A DNA stretch of 64,000 nt, taken from the NCBI RefSeq assembly GCF_964030975.1, contig NZ_CAXIQH010000001.1:1364001-1428000 (forward strand). Direction: 5' to 3'. The stretch comes from Tisiphia sp964030975 (lineage in GTDB: Bacteria; Pseudomonadota; Alphaproteobacteria; Rickettsiales; Rickettsiaceae). The notes below the pieces were generated by a model, which worked only from the letters and a program-made list of their open reading frames with translations, ran no database searches and was not told the DNA's origin. Positions 55,333 through 64,000 of the stretch are shown one piece after another; the stretch's first letter is position 1, and each line of letters starts with the position of its first letter. The translations under genes and the position numbers were made by a program.

Positions 55333-56706
55333 TTATATCAAAAAGATACAAGCTAAAGTTAGGAATGTAAAGTATGCAAATGAGTCAGTTATGGTAGTCA
55401 GGAATACACCTGAACCAGTTGCAGGATCAATATTTACATAATGTAGAGTAATCGGTATTGCCGAGCCAAAAAGACCGGCAATTAAGAAAGTTAGAATAAC
55501 GGCGATAGAAAAAATTAAGCTAATCTGTGGATCAGAAAGCATTACTAAGATTAACAGTGCCCCAACTAATGCCAATATAGAACCGTTAAATCCGCAGACA
55601 ACTACTTCCTTAAGGATTACTTTCAACACATTACTATGATGAATATCCTTGTTGGCAAGGGCTCTAACTGTCACCGTCATGGCTTGAGTGCCAGCATTTC
55701 CTCCCATAGAACCAACAATAGGCGTGATAGCTGCCAATGTTATAAATTTGGCAATGGTCACACTGAACTGATTAATAATTATCGATGTCATACAGGCGGT
55801 AATTAAATTAACAAATAACCAAGGGAATCTATGTTTTACAGTATAAAATAGATTGAAAAATGTATCTTGAGTATGAACGCCACCAAGTGACATTATATCT
55901 TTTTCTGTTTGTTCTTCGATGATGTAAAGCATATTGTCTATTGAAATGGTACCTATTAATTTACCACTTTTATTGACCACTGGTACAATTGTTAAAGCAT
56001 ATTGTTTAAAAATAAAACTTAACTCACTTAAGTTAGTAAAGAGATCGGTAATTTTAAATTCAGGATTCATCAAATCTTTTACTAATTCATCCCCTTTATG
56101 CTTAAGTAAAGTGCTTAGGAGTATACTACCTATAGGTCGATATTTACTATCTGTTACAATAGCAGCATGGAAATCTTGGGCTATATGTTGCTGTCTAATA
56201 AAATCTATAGCTCTGGCTACTGTCCAATCTTCCTGAAATGATACAAAATGTCTTTCAATTACTCTACCAACAGTATCTTCAGGGTAAGTACACCCTTCGA
56301 TAATTTGTTGTCTTTTTTCTATTTTGAGATTATCTAAGATCATTTCCTTTGTTATATCATCAAGATCTTCTATAACTTCAACAGCATCTTCTATAGCAAG
56401 TTGATTAATTAAATGTACAGTTTTCTCTATACCTAAATTTTGGATTATCAATGGTTTTCTACTTACACTAAGCTGCACTAAAGTTTCAGGTTTTAGTGTA
56501 TCCTGTAATAAGGGAAGAATTATTTTATATGTTCTCTGATTTACATTATCTAAGAAATCTGCAAGATCTGCATAATGGAGATTAGTCATAATCTCCACGG
56601 CTTTACCAACCTCATCATTATTCAGAAGATTATTAATCTGTTCAAATGTTGCATCAAATTGGTTTTGATGTATAGTCGGTAACATAGTTTTTGGTTGACT
56701 CTGCAT
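55333..56706 (-). CDS. mgtE: magnesium transporter MgtE
   Basis: A 457-residue MgtE. It has an N-terminal helical domain (DDITKEMILDNLKIEKRQQI), two CBS domains (about residues 140-260), and five membrane helices (IVGSMGGNAGTQAMTVTVRALA is the ion-pore helix motif, and IDPATGSGVFLTTITDSFAYF is near the end). It is a Mg2+-gated channel. The gene lies 27 bases from the 41-bp repeat but is intact. Confidence 0.95.
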   Translation of the reverse strand: MQSQPKTMLPTIHQNQFDATFEQINNLLNNDEVGKAVEIMTNLHYADLADFLDNVNQRTYKIILPLLQDTLKPETLVQLSVSRKPLIIQNLGIEKTVHLINQLAIEDAVEVIEDLDDITKEMILDNLKIEKRQQIIEGCTYPEDTVGRVIERHFVSFQEDWTVARAIDFIRQQHIAQDFHAAIVTDSKYRPIGSILLSTLLKHKGDELVKDLMNPEFKITDLFTNLSELSFIFKQYALTIVPVVNKSGKLIGTISIDNMLYIIEEQTEKDIMSLGGVHTQDTFFNLFYTVKHRFPWLFVNLITACMTSIIINQFSVTIAKFITLAAITPIVGSMGGNAGTQAMTVTVRALANKDIHHSNVLKVILKEVVVCGFNGSILALVGALLILVMLSDPQISLIFSIAVILTFLIAGLFGSAIPITLHYVNIDPATGSGVFLTTITDSFAYFTFLTLACIFLI

Positions 56707-56744
56707 AACTCCTCGTTTAGCACAGATTCTGGATAACAGGTTAT

Positions 56745-56901
56745 ATAGCTAACTAGATTAGTACTTAGTCATAGCGAACTGGCGTCTATTAGCAAGGAGC
56801 CACTTTAGTGGCAACAACACTAATTGGATGACACAAAAATTGCTTCGTCGTGCTTACGTACTCCTCACAATGACAGAGTAATGATATTCGGGTTAGCTAT
56901 A
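56745..56901. repeat. R1 palindromic repeat, complete but diverged
   Basis: tatagctaactagattagta to ttcgggttagctata, with a weakened core (tattagcaaggagccact and cctcacaatgac). Confidence 0.83.
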
Positions 56902-56967
56902 GAAATATAATCAGATTATTTTAACATGTTAGATTTTATAAGGCAACTAAGTTGAAACATATAGAAT

Positions 56968-57052
56968 TGGTGCGGTCGAGAAGACTTGAACTTCCACTCT
57001 GTTAAGAACAACCCCCTCAAGGCTGCGCGTCTACCAATTTCGCCACGACCGC
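56968..57052 (-). tRNA. tRNA-Leu (anticodon GAG)
   Basis: Reverse strand. The acceptor gcggtcg pairs with cgaccgc, the anticodon stem is cagcc with ggttg, the loop has GAG, and a long variable arm (a class II tRNA) precedes the T-arm. CCA is encoded. Confidence 0.94.
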
Positions 57053-57197
57053 AATTAATATAATTATTTCAATAATATCTTAGATTTTTTCAGTTCTCTA
57101 CCATAGCTAGAATAACGGATAGCACTTAATTCAATCACCTTTACTATAGCTTGGATTTTTGCTATATATAGCAAATTATTCTATTAATATCAACATA

Positions 57198-57337
57198 TAT
57201 AGTTATACCTATAGGATTAGGTGATAAAGAACATAACTATTGTAAGTTGTCATTCCCGCGTAGGCGGGAATCTAGATACCTGCTTTCGCAGGTATGACAC
57301 AAAGTTTGTATCACCTAATTCAATAGGTTTCACTATA
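57198..57337. repeat. R2 palindrome, complete
   Basis: 140-bp copy in inverse orientation (tatagttatacctatagga to ggtttcactata). A 5' piece of R1 (tatagctaaccagattagta) is appended directly after it. Confidence 0.9.
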
Positions 57338-57406
57338 TAGCTAACCAGATTAGTATTTATTAATGCAAATTGGTGTCCAATTACTATGAGGAGAACTTTA
57401 GTGGCT

Positions 57407-57641
57407 CAGGGCAGTTTAAAAGTCGCAGCTAATGATAGAAATACCAAATTGCAGAAACAAGTGGTTGTCATCGCGAGCCACGAAGTGGCGTGGCGATCCA
57501 AATAAACAGCTTGCTGTTTTATTTTTACCGCTGCAATTTTTGGATTGCCGCGTAGCCGCTTTGTGGCTCCTTGCAATGACGACTACTCACCTAAATAAAA
57601 CTGGTTTTTTACTATTAGTTGTGACTTTTAAACTGCCCTGG
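57407..57641. repeat. R5 large palindrome (235 bp)
   Basis: Outer arms cagggcagtttaaaagtcgc and gtgacttttaaactgccctg are inverted, with inner arms gcagaaacaa/ttttattt and a core gtcatcgcgagccac to gtggctccttgcaatgacg. Only one copy is seen. It lies in the 680-base gap between tRNA-Leu and the oxidoreductase gene; the gap holds only R2, R1 and this repeat. Confidence 0.82.
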
Positions 57642-57733
57642 TTAGTGGCTACTAAAAATTATGATTGCTTTTATAACATATCTATTTTAGTATGGAATAA
57701 GCGTTATGATACTATTAATTTAATAGGTTTAAT

Positions 57734-58921
57734 ATGTTTACCACTCTCTCTAAATATCTTGCTGTTGTTATAATATTTATGTTATCAACAGCATATGCTC
57801 AACAACAACCTGAAATACGGAAAATTGTACCACTAAAACTAGAAGCTGTTAATCTTGGTCAAAGAATTACCTGTTATCGCCCTACCAGACATGGTATACC
57901 AAATATGAGTGTTATTAAGTCAGGCGATAAAGTCATTGCCCATAATTATGGTCACAGTGGTAGTGGTTGGACATTGGCTCCAGGAGCTATTGCTTATGTT
58001 AATGGATTATTACAAAAATCAGAATATGCAGATGATTTAAAGCCTGATACTCCTATTACTATTATTGGAGCAGGCGTTATAGGATTATTTACTGCTTATG
58101 ATCTGATTGAAAAAGGATATAGCAACATCACTATTATTGCTGAGAAATTTGATGGGTTGGCTTCTAATAATGCTGGTGGATTGCTTAAACCTTCTTTCAT
58201 GGATGATTCATCAGATGCCAAATCACTGATGGATAAAATAGCTATAGATTCTTATAAGTTCTATTATTCTGTTGCTAAAAAACAATATAGCCATTTTATA
58301 GATGGAGCTTTTATAATGCCCGCTTATTTTCCCGATAGGCAAGGATCAGACTTAGAACCGTATGTAACGGCCAAAGTGATGCAACCAGCCAAAGATGTAA
58401 TACTTGATTTTGGTAATGGTACCACAAGAAAGATGGTGGCTTACGATGATGGAATTCTAATCAACGTGCCAAAAATGATGACAAGTCTAACAAATTATTT
58501 AAAAAATCAGCAAGTGACATTTATTAAAAATAAAATTAAAAACTTTGCCGAAATTAACACTAAATATATAGTAGATTGTACTGGTCTTGGAGCTAAAGAG
58601 CTTAATAATGATAATGCCATGGTTCCTGGTCAGGGACATTTAATTATGTTGAAAAACCAGAATCCCGAAGATGTGAAATATTTAATTTCAGTTGATTTAG
58701 GTAGTGGTAAAACTCAATCAGGACAAATAGCAAGCCGCTATTTTTACATGCATCCAAAGCATTTGCCTAGTAGTGCTACAGATGATGTAGGGGTAATTGG
58801 TGGAACATTCATTGAAGGAGCTACAGCACAAACTCCTAATGAGCAAGAATTTGATCTACTAATTACCAGAGCACGGGATTTTTATGGTATTAGTGCTGAT
58901 GCTAATGGAGCAACAAAATAA
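57734..58921 (+). CDS. secreted FAD-dependent oxidoreductase, D-amino-acid-oxidase-like, permuted
   Basis: A 395-residue protein with a signal peptide (LAVVIIFMLSTAYA, cleavage after residue 22). FAD-binding glycines are at residues 112-117 (IGAGVIGLFTAYDL). The segment RPTRHGIPNMSV and then HNYGHSGSGWTLAPG (residues 70-84) resembles the C-terminal FAD motif of D-amino-acid oxidases, but here it precedes the Rossmann part. The C-terminus ends where that motif would normally follow (GTFIEGATAQTPNEQEFDLL). The order therefore looks circularly permuted. The substrate is unknown, possibly a D-amino acid or related amine in the periplasm. Confidence 0.85.
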   Translation: MFTTLSKYLAVVIIFMLSTAYAQQQPEIRKIVPLKLEAVNLGQRITCYRPTRHGIPNMSVIKSGDKVIAHNYGHSGSGWTLAPGAIAYVNGLLQKSEYADDLKPDTPITIIGAGVIGLFTAYDLIEKGYSNITIIAEKFDGLASNNAGGLLKPSFMDDSSDAKSLMDKIAIDSYKFYYSVAKKQYSHFIDGAFIMPAYFPDRQGSDLEPYVTAKVMQPAKDVILDFGNGTTRKMVAYDDGILINVPKMMTSLTNYLKNQQVTFIKNKIKNFAEINTKYIVDCTGLGAKELNNDNAMVPGQGHLIMLKNQNPEDVKYLISVDLGSGKTQSGQIASRYFYMHPKHLPSSATDDVGVIGGTFIEGATAQTPNEQEFDLLITRARDFYGISADANGATK

Positions 58922-59003
58922 CTGGATAAAAAGATTTACCTAGGCTCTGTGAAGGTTTCTAATTGATCTATATTTTAAGCTATTTTTTAGTGAGAATAAA
59001 AAT

Positions 59004-59440
59004 AGCCCCCCGTCAAAAGTCTAAAGATACAACATCTGCTATGTTTAAACAAAAAGGATGTCATTCCTGCGTAGGCAAGAATCTATAGTCGCTCCGTCAA
59101 AAAGGCTGTAGGTATTAGAGGTAATACATGTTTGCGGTTAAAAATCACATCAAAATCCATAAGATTTTTACCCTATTTTGTCAAAAACCTTATGGATTTA
59201 CAAAGTTTTTATAACCTAATCACAGTACCAAGATTGTCATCCCTACGAAAGCAGGGATCTAAAATAGTGGACAAAAAGCCCTGAGATATTATAGATTCCT
59301 GCCTACGCAGGAATAACATCCTTTTTGTTTAAACATAGCAGATGTTGTATCTTTAGACTTTTGACGGGGGAACTCTATAATATCTCAGGTCTTTTTGTCC
59401 ACTATTTTAGATCCCTGCCTTCGCAGGGATGACATAAAAT
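59004..59440. mobile_element. miniature element split by a second 288-bp copy
   Basis: An outer element in inverse orientation (agccccccgtcaaaagtcta to agaatctat at 59004-59086, resuming at 59375) is interrupted by a complete copy. The outer left part matches the right part of the 288-bp elements. The distal side is truncated into R2-type cores, so its right border is approximate. The whole gap 58922-59608 holds no gene. Confidence 0.75.
59087..59374. mobile_element. 288-bp miniature inverted-repeat element, second copy
   Basis: Ends agtcgctccgtcaaaa and ttttgacgggggaact. The 4-bp duplication ctat is at 59083-59086 and 59375-59378. Same length and content as 28450-28737. No gene. It is inserted inside another element of its kind. 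Confidence 0.88.
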
Positions 59441-59608
59441 TGTAAGTTGTCATTCCCGCGTAGGCGGGAATCTAAGATCCCTCCCTGCCTTCGCAGGGAG
59501 GACAAGTTAAACCTCGCAAGGATGACACAAAACAGGATCGTTTCGTCAGCTCACTCCTACCCACAATGACGTAGTATGAAGAATTGGAGCGAAAATACTA
59601 AACCTACC

Positions 59609-60469
59609 CTACCGCCCCTTATCTCTATTAGAGTGCTGTATGTTAGAAGGAGTAGTGTCAGGTTTAATGGTATTGCCTACAGATATATCGTCTTTCTGTA
59701 GAACTTTTATCAGACGGTGATATAGTTTAGAACCAGCTGTTTCTGTACTATGCAATTTGTTCAATATTTTTTCTAATGCAGTCTTACTGTTTTGTAATCC
59801 ATCAGTTTTTTTTGCTTTATCAATAGCTTGAATCGTCCCCATACCATTTTGAATAAAAGCCTCTTTTTGTTCCTCAGGTGACTTAACAAATGATTCAATA
59901 TATTTTTTAAGCCCTGCCCCTAAATTTTTAATAGTTATAACATGCTCTGGATGTATAGTATGCTTTATATCATCTGATGAAGATTGCAATTTTGAATATA
60001 TTTTGTTTGTCCCGGCCCCAATAGTAGCAATAGTTTCAATATGTTCAGTTACTTCCTGCAAGGAGTGATGAGGTAACTTTTCGATCAATATATCCATTTG
60101 TTTAGCTTGCTGACCAAATTTATCTAAATGAGGTTGTCCTTGAGGATATTCAGCAGCATACCCTTTAGCAAGTTCACCATGAGCATTTAGAGTGGTACCA
60201 ATATTACCTTTAAACTCACCCAAATTTTGTCCAGTATCTTTTTCAATTGATGAAACTACATTTGTAGTATCATCATCCAAAGATACCTGTATTCTTGTGT
60301 CTTGTTTTATGCCCATCTTTTCTACAGCCTCGGCAAGTTCAGAACCATATTGCGAATCAAAGCTAAAATTGAGCAGGCTTTTTAAGCGATCTACTTCCTT
60401 TACAAATCCTTCCTTTGATTCACCAACAACATCAGCTATTTCTGATTTAAATTTTTCTAATTCTGACAT
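59609..60469 (-). CDS. hypothetical helical protein, 286 residues
   Basis: I do not recognise this gene. The protein is soluble, rich in lysine, glutamate and serine, mostly helical, with no signal or membrane segment. It starts MSELEKFKSEIADVVGESKE and ends in a disordered, basic tail (PSNIQHSNRDKGR). Such a long single gene flanked by repeats may be a secreted effector, but no motif proves it. Confidence 0.65.
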   Translation of the reverse strand: MSELEKFKSEIADVVGESKEGFVKEVDRLKSLLNFSFDSQYGSELAEAVEKMGIKQDTRIQVSLDDDTTNVVSSIEKDTGQNLGEFKGNIGTTLNAHGELAKGYAAEYPQGQPHLDKFGQQAKQMDILIEKLPHHSLQEVTEHIETIATIGAGTNKIYSKLQSSSDDIKHTIHPEHVITIKNLGAGLKKYIESFVKSPEEQKEAFIQNGMGTIQAIDKAKKTDGLQNSKTALEKILNKLHSTETAGSKLYHRLIKVLQKDDISVGNTIKPDTTPSNIQHSNRDKGR

Positions 60470-60582
60470 AAAAATATCTTTAATTAATGTGATAGCTAAC
60501 CATAAAAAGTCGTGCAGTTACGCTACCATATAGTGCAGCTATAGTAAACAATATTTTAGGTTTTGTTGACATCTGATTAATT

Positions 60583-60769
60583 CACCTTACGCATGGCATT
60601 TAAAAGTCGTAGAGAGAGCAGCCTGGTGTCATTGCGAGGAGCCACTTTGGTGGGGGGCGACGAAGCAATCTAATGAATGTGGATTGCCACGACCACTGCG
60701 TGGTCTCGCAATGACGTATTGTACTTTTCTACAATTTTTAAATTGCCATGAGGATTATACGTAAAGTGA
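60583..60769. repeat. R3 composite palindrome
   Basis: Left end caccttacgcatggcattta, right end atacgtaaagtg, with an R1 core between. It abuts the comEC stop at 60771. The 60470-60582 stretch before it holds a tagctaaccataaaaagtcg R1-like end. Confidence 0.82.
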
Positions 60770-60770
60770 T

Positions 60771-62019
60771 TTACTGAAAATCAAACCTTTTGTTATTATT
60801 AGTTTTAATTGTACATTGGTGTTGATTACAAAATATCATTATTACTTCGAATTCTTTTAAAAATTCTCTAGTAATAGTAATTTTGTTGCCTTTACATTGG
60901 TTCTCACTGGACATGTTAATATATATATCGACATTTTCACATATTTCATTCAAAGTAACTTGTTTAGAATTTATCAAAATAATATAACCATTGGAAGTAA
61001 AAATATTTTTTTCTAGGGGGAATATTTTAGCATCCTTTTGACCAAACCAGTTAGCCCAATATAAACGTTTAAACTCTGGCATCTCATTGACATAAATTTC
61101 AAGTTCATCATCGTTATTTTTTATACCAACAGCATTTAAATTTATATCAAATATGACATTAGGTTTAGGAGAATTCAGCATTAAAATTACTGATATAATA
61201 ATTACAATCAAACCAAGAAAATGCCATTTCGTTCTCCATAAACAAATCCATAAAAAGCCAAATAAGAAAGTAATTAAGCTAATTTTGCTTATATAACCAA
61301 AATACCATACTGATAATGGTAATGTGTTAGTAAATTTCACTGCTTCAATAATTATGTTAATGAAAAAGCCTATTAACTTTAGACAATATTGGTCTATACC
61401 AAAGATCATTAGAAATACGGAGATAATAGATAATGGCATCAAAAAAAAAGACATTATTGGTATAGCGATAAGGTTCATCGGAATAGAGTAAGTAGGAAAT
61501 GTATAAAATTGGTTTATTACAACAGGAGCAGTGACTATAGCGGCAAGGAAGCTTGAATAAATATTAGAGGCAATATAAAATTTTATTGCAGAAAAGATGC
61601 CCTTGCTTTCTCCTAATATCCATTGATTTCTTATATAAAATTCATAACCAGCAGTTAGTGATAATACTGCAACAAAAGATAATTGGAAACTTGGATGAAA
61701 TATATATTCTGGGTTCATTGATAATATTATAAATGCTGCAATCGCTAATGATCTTAGAGGATAGGCTTTACGTCCTATCATAATTGCATAAATAAAAATT
61801 GCTGTCATAATGAAGGCTCTTGTAGCAGCAATTTGCATGCCGCTTAGTTGCAAATAACCATAACTCCCTATTAAAGAGCAAATTGCTGCAATTGATTTTA
61901 TATTATAATTATAAGCAATATAATTTGATAAATTTAATAAGAATCTGGTGGATATGAAAAACAGCATCGCTACCAATGATAAATGTAGACCGGAAACGCA
62001 AAGTATATGAGATATACCG
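60771..62019 (-). pseudogene. comEC: ComEC-like competence protein, 5' end lost to IS66
   Basis: A multi-helix protein of the ComEC/Rec2 family. The first native residues GISHILCVSGLHLSLVA match the family's competence-domain opening, and GMQIAATRAFIMTAIF and PSFQLSFVAVLS follow. Only the later two thirds remain; the gene is cut at 62019 by IS66 copy 4. The open frame continues a few codons into the IS (to 62033). The 5' part, with the N-terminal domain, would lie beyond the element, outside this window. In bacteria that take up DNA, ComEC is the transport channel. Confidence 0.88.
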
Positions 62020-62099
62020 TATACTTGCAGCAAAACTGCATAACTCTATCTAATTTTTTTGTTAGTATAAAATTTATTTTATACATTTGGGTTCCTACT

Positions 62100-62525
62100 A
62101 TGCAAATACCATCAATTACTGTTGAGCAAGTAGCTCAGCAATTTAAAGCCTGGCGTCAAACTAAAACTAACAAGTTTGATCCCATACCAAACCATCTAAA
62201 GGAATTAGTTCGCCAGCTACTCCATCACTATTCTTGCAAAGATATAGCCAAACATCTCAATATTAATAAAACAATAATTAGTTCAATTCAACAAGCCCAT
62301 CAACCTTCCCTCAAAACTTCTCCTACCTCAACTTCAAATAAAGTTCTACAACACGATATTAATTTTCTCCCATTTCAACTAGTAAATTCTATAGATACTG
62401 ATCCTGTGGCTACTCCCAAACAAAATTACTACACTTGCCACATTATTAAGCCAAATGGTACCAAGCTTATTATTCAAACACTAGAGCTAAAAACCATAAT
62501 TCAAACATTTCTATGCTGCAACTAA
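62100..62525 (+). CDS. tnpA: IS66 accessory protein TnpA, long variant (copy 4)
   Basis: 141-residue protein identical in pattern to that of copy 2. A longer reading from 62007 begins in comEC and is rejected. Confidence 0.88.
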   Translation: MQIPSITVEQVAQQFKAWRQTKTNKFDPIPNHLKELVRQLLHHYSCKDIAKHLNINKTIISSIQQAHQPSLKTSPTSTSNKVLQHDINFLPFQLVNSIDTDPVATPKQNYYTCHIIKPNGTKLIIQTLELKTIIQTFLCCN

Positions 62526-62866
62526 CCCCTCAGTCAGTTATTTTTGTTGCCACTATTGCCATCGACTTTCGTAAGGGTATCGATGGTTTAATAGCTGTTT
62601 GCAGACAAAAACTTTCTTCCAACCCTCTTAATGGTTCCTTGTTTTTATTCTATAATAAAAACAGAACTGCCATTAAAATTTTGTCCTTTGACGGTCAAGG
62701 CTTTTGGTTATGCTCTAAACGCCTATCCAAAGGTAAATTTACGGCAAAACTTTCCCCATCTGATAATTCATCTTATCAGATTTGTTATAGAACCTTACAC
62801 ATTCTTATTCATAATGGCGATCCTAGTTCTGCCAAACTCTCCAATGATTGGCTTCCTGTCATTTAA
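62513..62866 (+). CDS. tnpB: IS66 accessory protein TnpB (copy 4)
   Basis: Intact 117-residue TnpB, same as copy 2. Confidence 0.92.
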   Translation: MLQLTPQSVIFVATIAIDFRKGIDGLIAVCRQKLSSNPLNGSLFLFYNKNRTAIKILSFDGQGFWLCSKRLSKGKFTAKLSPSDNSSYQICYRTLHILIHNGDPSSAKLSNDWLPVI

Positions 62867-64000
62867 GCTGCCGTCTCGATTAATTCCGTATTATTTATAT
62901 ATCTTGCATAGGCAAAAGGTGTATAATTCGTAGGATGCTTCTTTGCTTTGCTACTCTGCTCTTGCAGCCAATTTAAATATTTAAATGCATTGATCCCGTT
63001 CTCACTACAAGTCTTTACTATACTATACAGACCACTATGTATCTCAGCACTATTGATTGTTTTAAAGAATAATGAATTCTTCCTTTGTAAAATAATGGTA
63101 CGTAGTGACCTCTCAGCCCAATTATTATCAAGACTGCTAACTGGAATTTTCAAAAATTGCGTCAAACCTTCTTTATTATTTAACCAATATTTCATAGCTT
63201 GCCCAAACCTACTATTAGGCTCAACTTTCTTGTCGTTAAATAATTCGTCTATTTTGTTATATATGTTTTCTATATATTTACTGCTATGTTCCTGATGGTA
63301 CTTCAGCTTTTCCTCAAGGCTCATCTCTTTACATTGATGTTCATTATGGTAAATCCCACCAGTTTGTTTGAGAAAATATCCGCATTCTTCAGGATAGTAT
63401 GGTTCATTATCTGTAAATTTCCTCTGTCCATGTGATAAACAGTTGATCATAATTATTATTGCTAGTAATTCTTTATCTGCTTCTGATAATACTGGGTTAT
63501 TATTGTTACTTGCATCAGTCATTAAATGAATAGAATCAGTCCTATTCTTACGATTCTTTAGTACGTTACCAATATTTTCCCCGCCATGCTTATTACCGGT
63601 AAAATATAAAACTATCACCTCATTATTGGCAGTCTTAGCACATATAGTAGTGGTATAACAGCTGCGTCCTTTCTTATTTTGAGTACGTAATTTTTTATTG
63701 GCTACAGTAATTTCTAAAATTCTAGCTCTAGTATCATCAAGATTCAGTGAGCTACATTCGGCAGCCATTTCCAATAATACCCTGTAAATTTCAGCTCCAC
63801 CACCTTCTTGCCAAACATCTAAATATTGTTGCCACAACGAGCTATATGATACAGGAACCCCGCTTAAACTTTGCAACCTAGATAAACGATAGAAGGGAGT
63901 ACCGTAGGTCTTTTGTAACACTATTGCACTTTTGCTACTATTTGTCCATTTGTTGATATTCTTATTGTTCATAACTGTATAATCGCAAGCATTACAGCGT
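62863..64000 (-). CDS. tnpC: IS66 transposase TnpC, main catalytic frame (copy 4), partial
   Basis: The open frame runs to the window edge, with the same catalytic motifs as the other copies. Its N-terminal part and the A8 site are outside the window. Confidence 0.86.
   Translation of the reverse strand, partial: RCNACDYTVMNNKNINKWTNSSKSAIVLQKTYGTPFYRLSRLQSLSGVPVSYSSLWQQYLDVWQEGGGAEIYRVLLEMAAECSSLNLDDTRARILEITVANKKLRTQNKKGRSCYTTTICAKTANNEVIVLYFTGNKHGGENIGNVLKNRKNRTDSIHLMTDASNNNNPVLSEADKELLAIIIMINCLSHGQRKFTDNEPYYPEECGYFLKQTGGIYHNEHQCKEMSLEEKLKYHQEHSSKYIENIYNKIDELFNDKKVEPNSRFGQAMKYWLNNKEGLTQFLKIPVSSLDNNWAERSLRTIILQRKNSLFFKTINSAEIHSGLYSIVKTCSENGINAFKYLNWLQEQSSKAKKHPTNYTPFAYARYINNTELIETAA

Larger units (their letters stand above)
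62020..64000. mobile_element. IS66-type element, copy 4, runs off the window
   Basis: The left end gtatacttgcagcaaaactg is at 62020 and the adjoining target octamer is gatatacc (62012-62019). tnpA and tnpB are on the plus strand and tnpC on the minus strand. It appears almost identical to copy 2 (long tnpA). The right end and second octamer are not visible. Confidence 0.93.

Overview
The window is AT-rich chromosomal DNA of an obligate intracellular alphaproteobacterium of the Rickettsiaceae (Rickettsia or a close relative such as a 'Candidatus Megaira'-type symbiont). Pointers are an ATP/ADP translocase (Tlc), a VirB8/VirB9 pair of the rickettsial type IV secretion system, a methyltransferase with the architecture of the rickettsial outer-membrane-protein lysine methyltransferases, aa3-type cytochrome oxidase genes, a membrane-anchored cytochrome c, and dense palindromic repeats. 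The load of insertion sequences and nested repeats is more typical of expanded symbiont genomes than of strongly reduced pathogens. The species assignment is inference.

Layout. 1-3212: three leftward genes for a multisubunit cation/proton antiporter (MnhC, MnhD and a second MnhD-like subunit cut by the window edge). 3398-4841: virB9 and virB8. 5212-9793: a restriction-modification system. The m5C methyltransferase is intact; its convergent Eco47II-like endonuclease is split by an IS66-type element that left a perfect 8-bp duplication. 9891-12378: dispersed repeats, an IS5-type element inside a palindrome, tRNA-Gln and an IS66 relic. 12531-20953: leftward housekeeping genes (queA-gyrA, a small unknown gene, glyA, a carboxylesterase, a GlmU-like nucleotidyltransferase, yebC). 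21358-28436: coxB and coxA, separated by three accessory genes (xenobiotic acetyltransferase, secreted or anchored glycoside-hydrolase-like protein, Rpn-type nuclease), then an RDD membrane protein. 28437-29267: repeats only. 29268-31431: ppa and a PKMT-like methyltransferase. 31832-32492: tRNA-Gly and a cytochrome c. 32503-35492: a nested stack of miniature element, palindrome and IS66. 35505-41587: methyltransferase, radA, uvrA and divergent ssb. 41790-43664: a leucine-rich-repeat protein and an alpha/beta-hydrolase lipoprotein. 43743-44370: a tandem array of palindromes. 44453-50710: tlc and a surface-glycan group (glycosyltransferase, epimerase, double-domain glycosyltransferase). 50962-56706: BrkB-like membrane protein, queuosine-precursor transporter, third IS66 and mgtE. 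56968-62033: tRNA-Leu, a permuted D-amino-acid-oxidase-like protein, nested miniature elements, an unknown helical protein, and comEC broken by a fourth IS66 that runs off the window.

The main theme is mobile DNA. Four IS66-type copies share unusual traits: tnpC convergent to tnpAB, a -1 frame change at an A8 run in tnpC, roughly 90-bp terminal repeats that include the tnpA start, and in two copies a piece of the terminus embedded in frame in tnpA. An IS5-type element and 288-bp miniature elements share termini and 4-bp duplications. Several families of palindromes fill most intergenic gaps; one lies in frame inside an antiporter gene and others supply the ends of neighbouring genes. The other unusual gene is a secreted FAD oxidoreductase whose sequence order looks circularly permuted relative to D-amino-acid oxidases.
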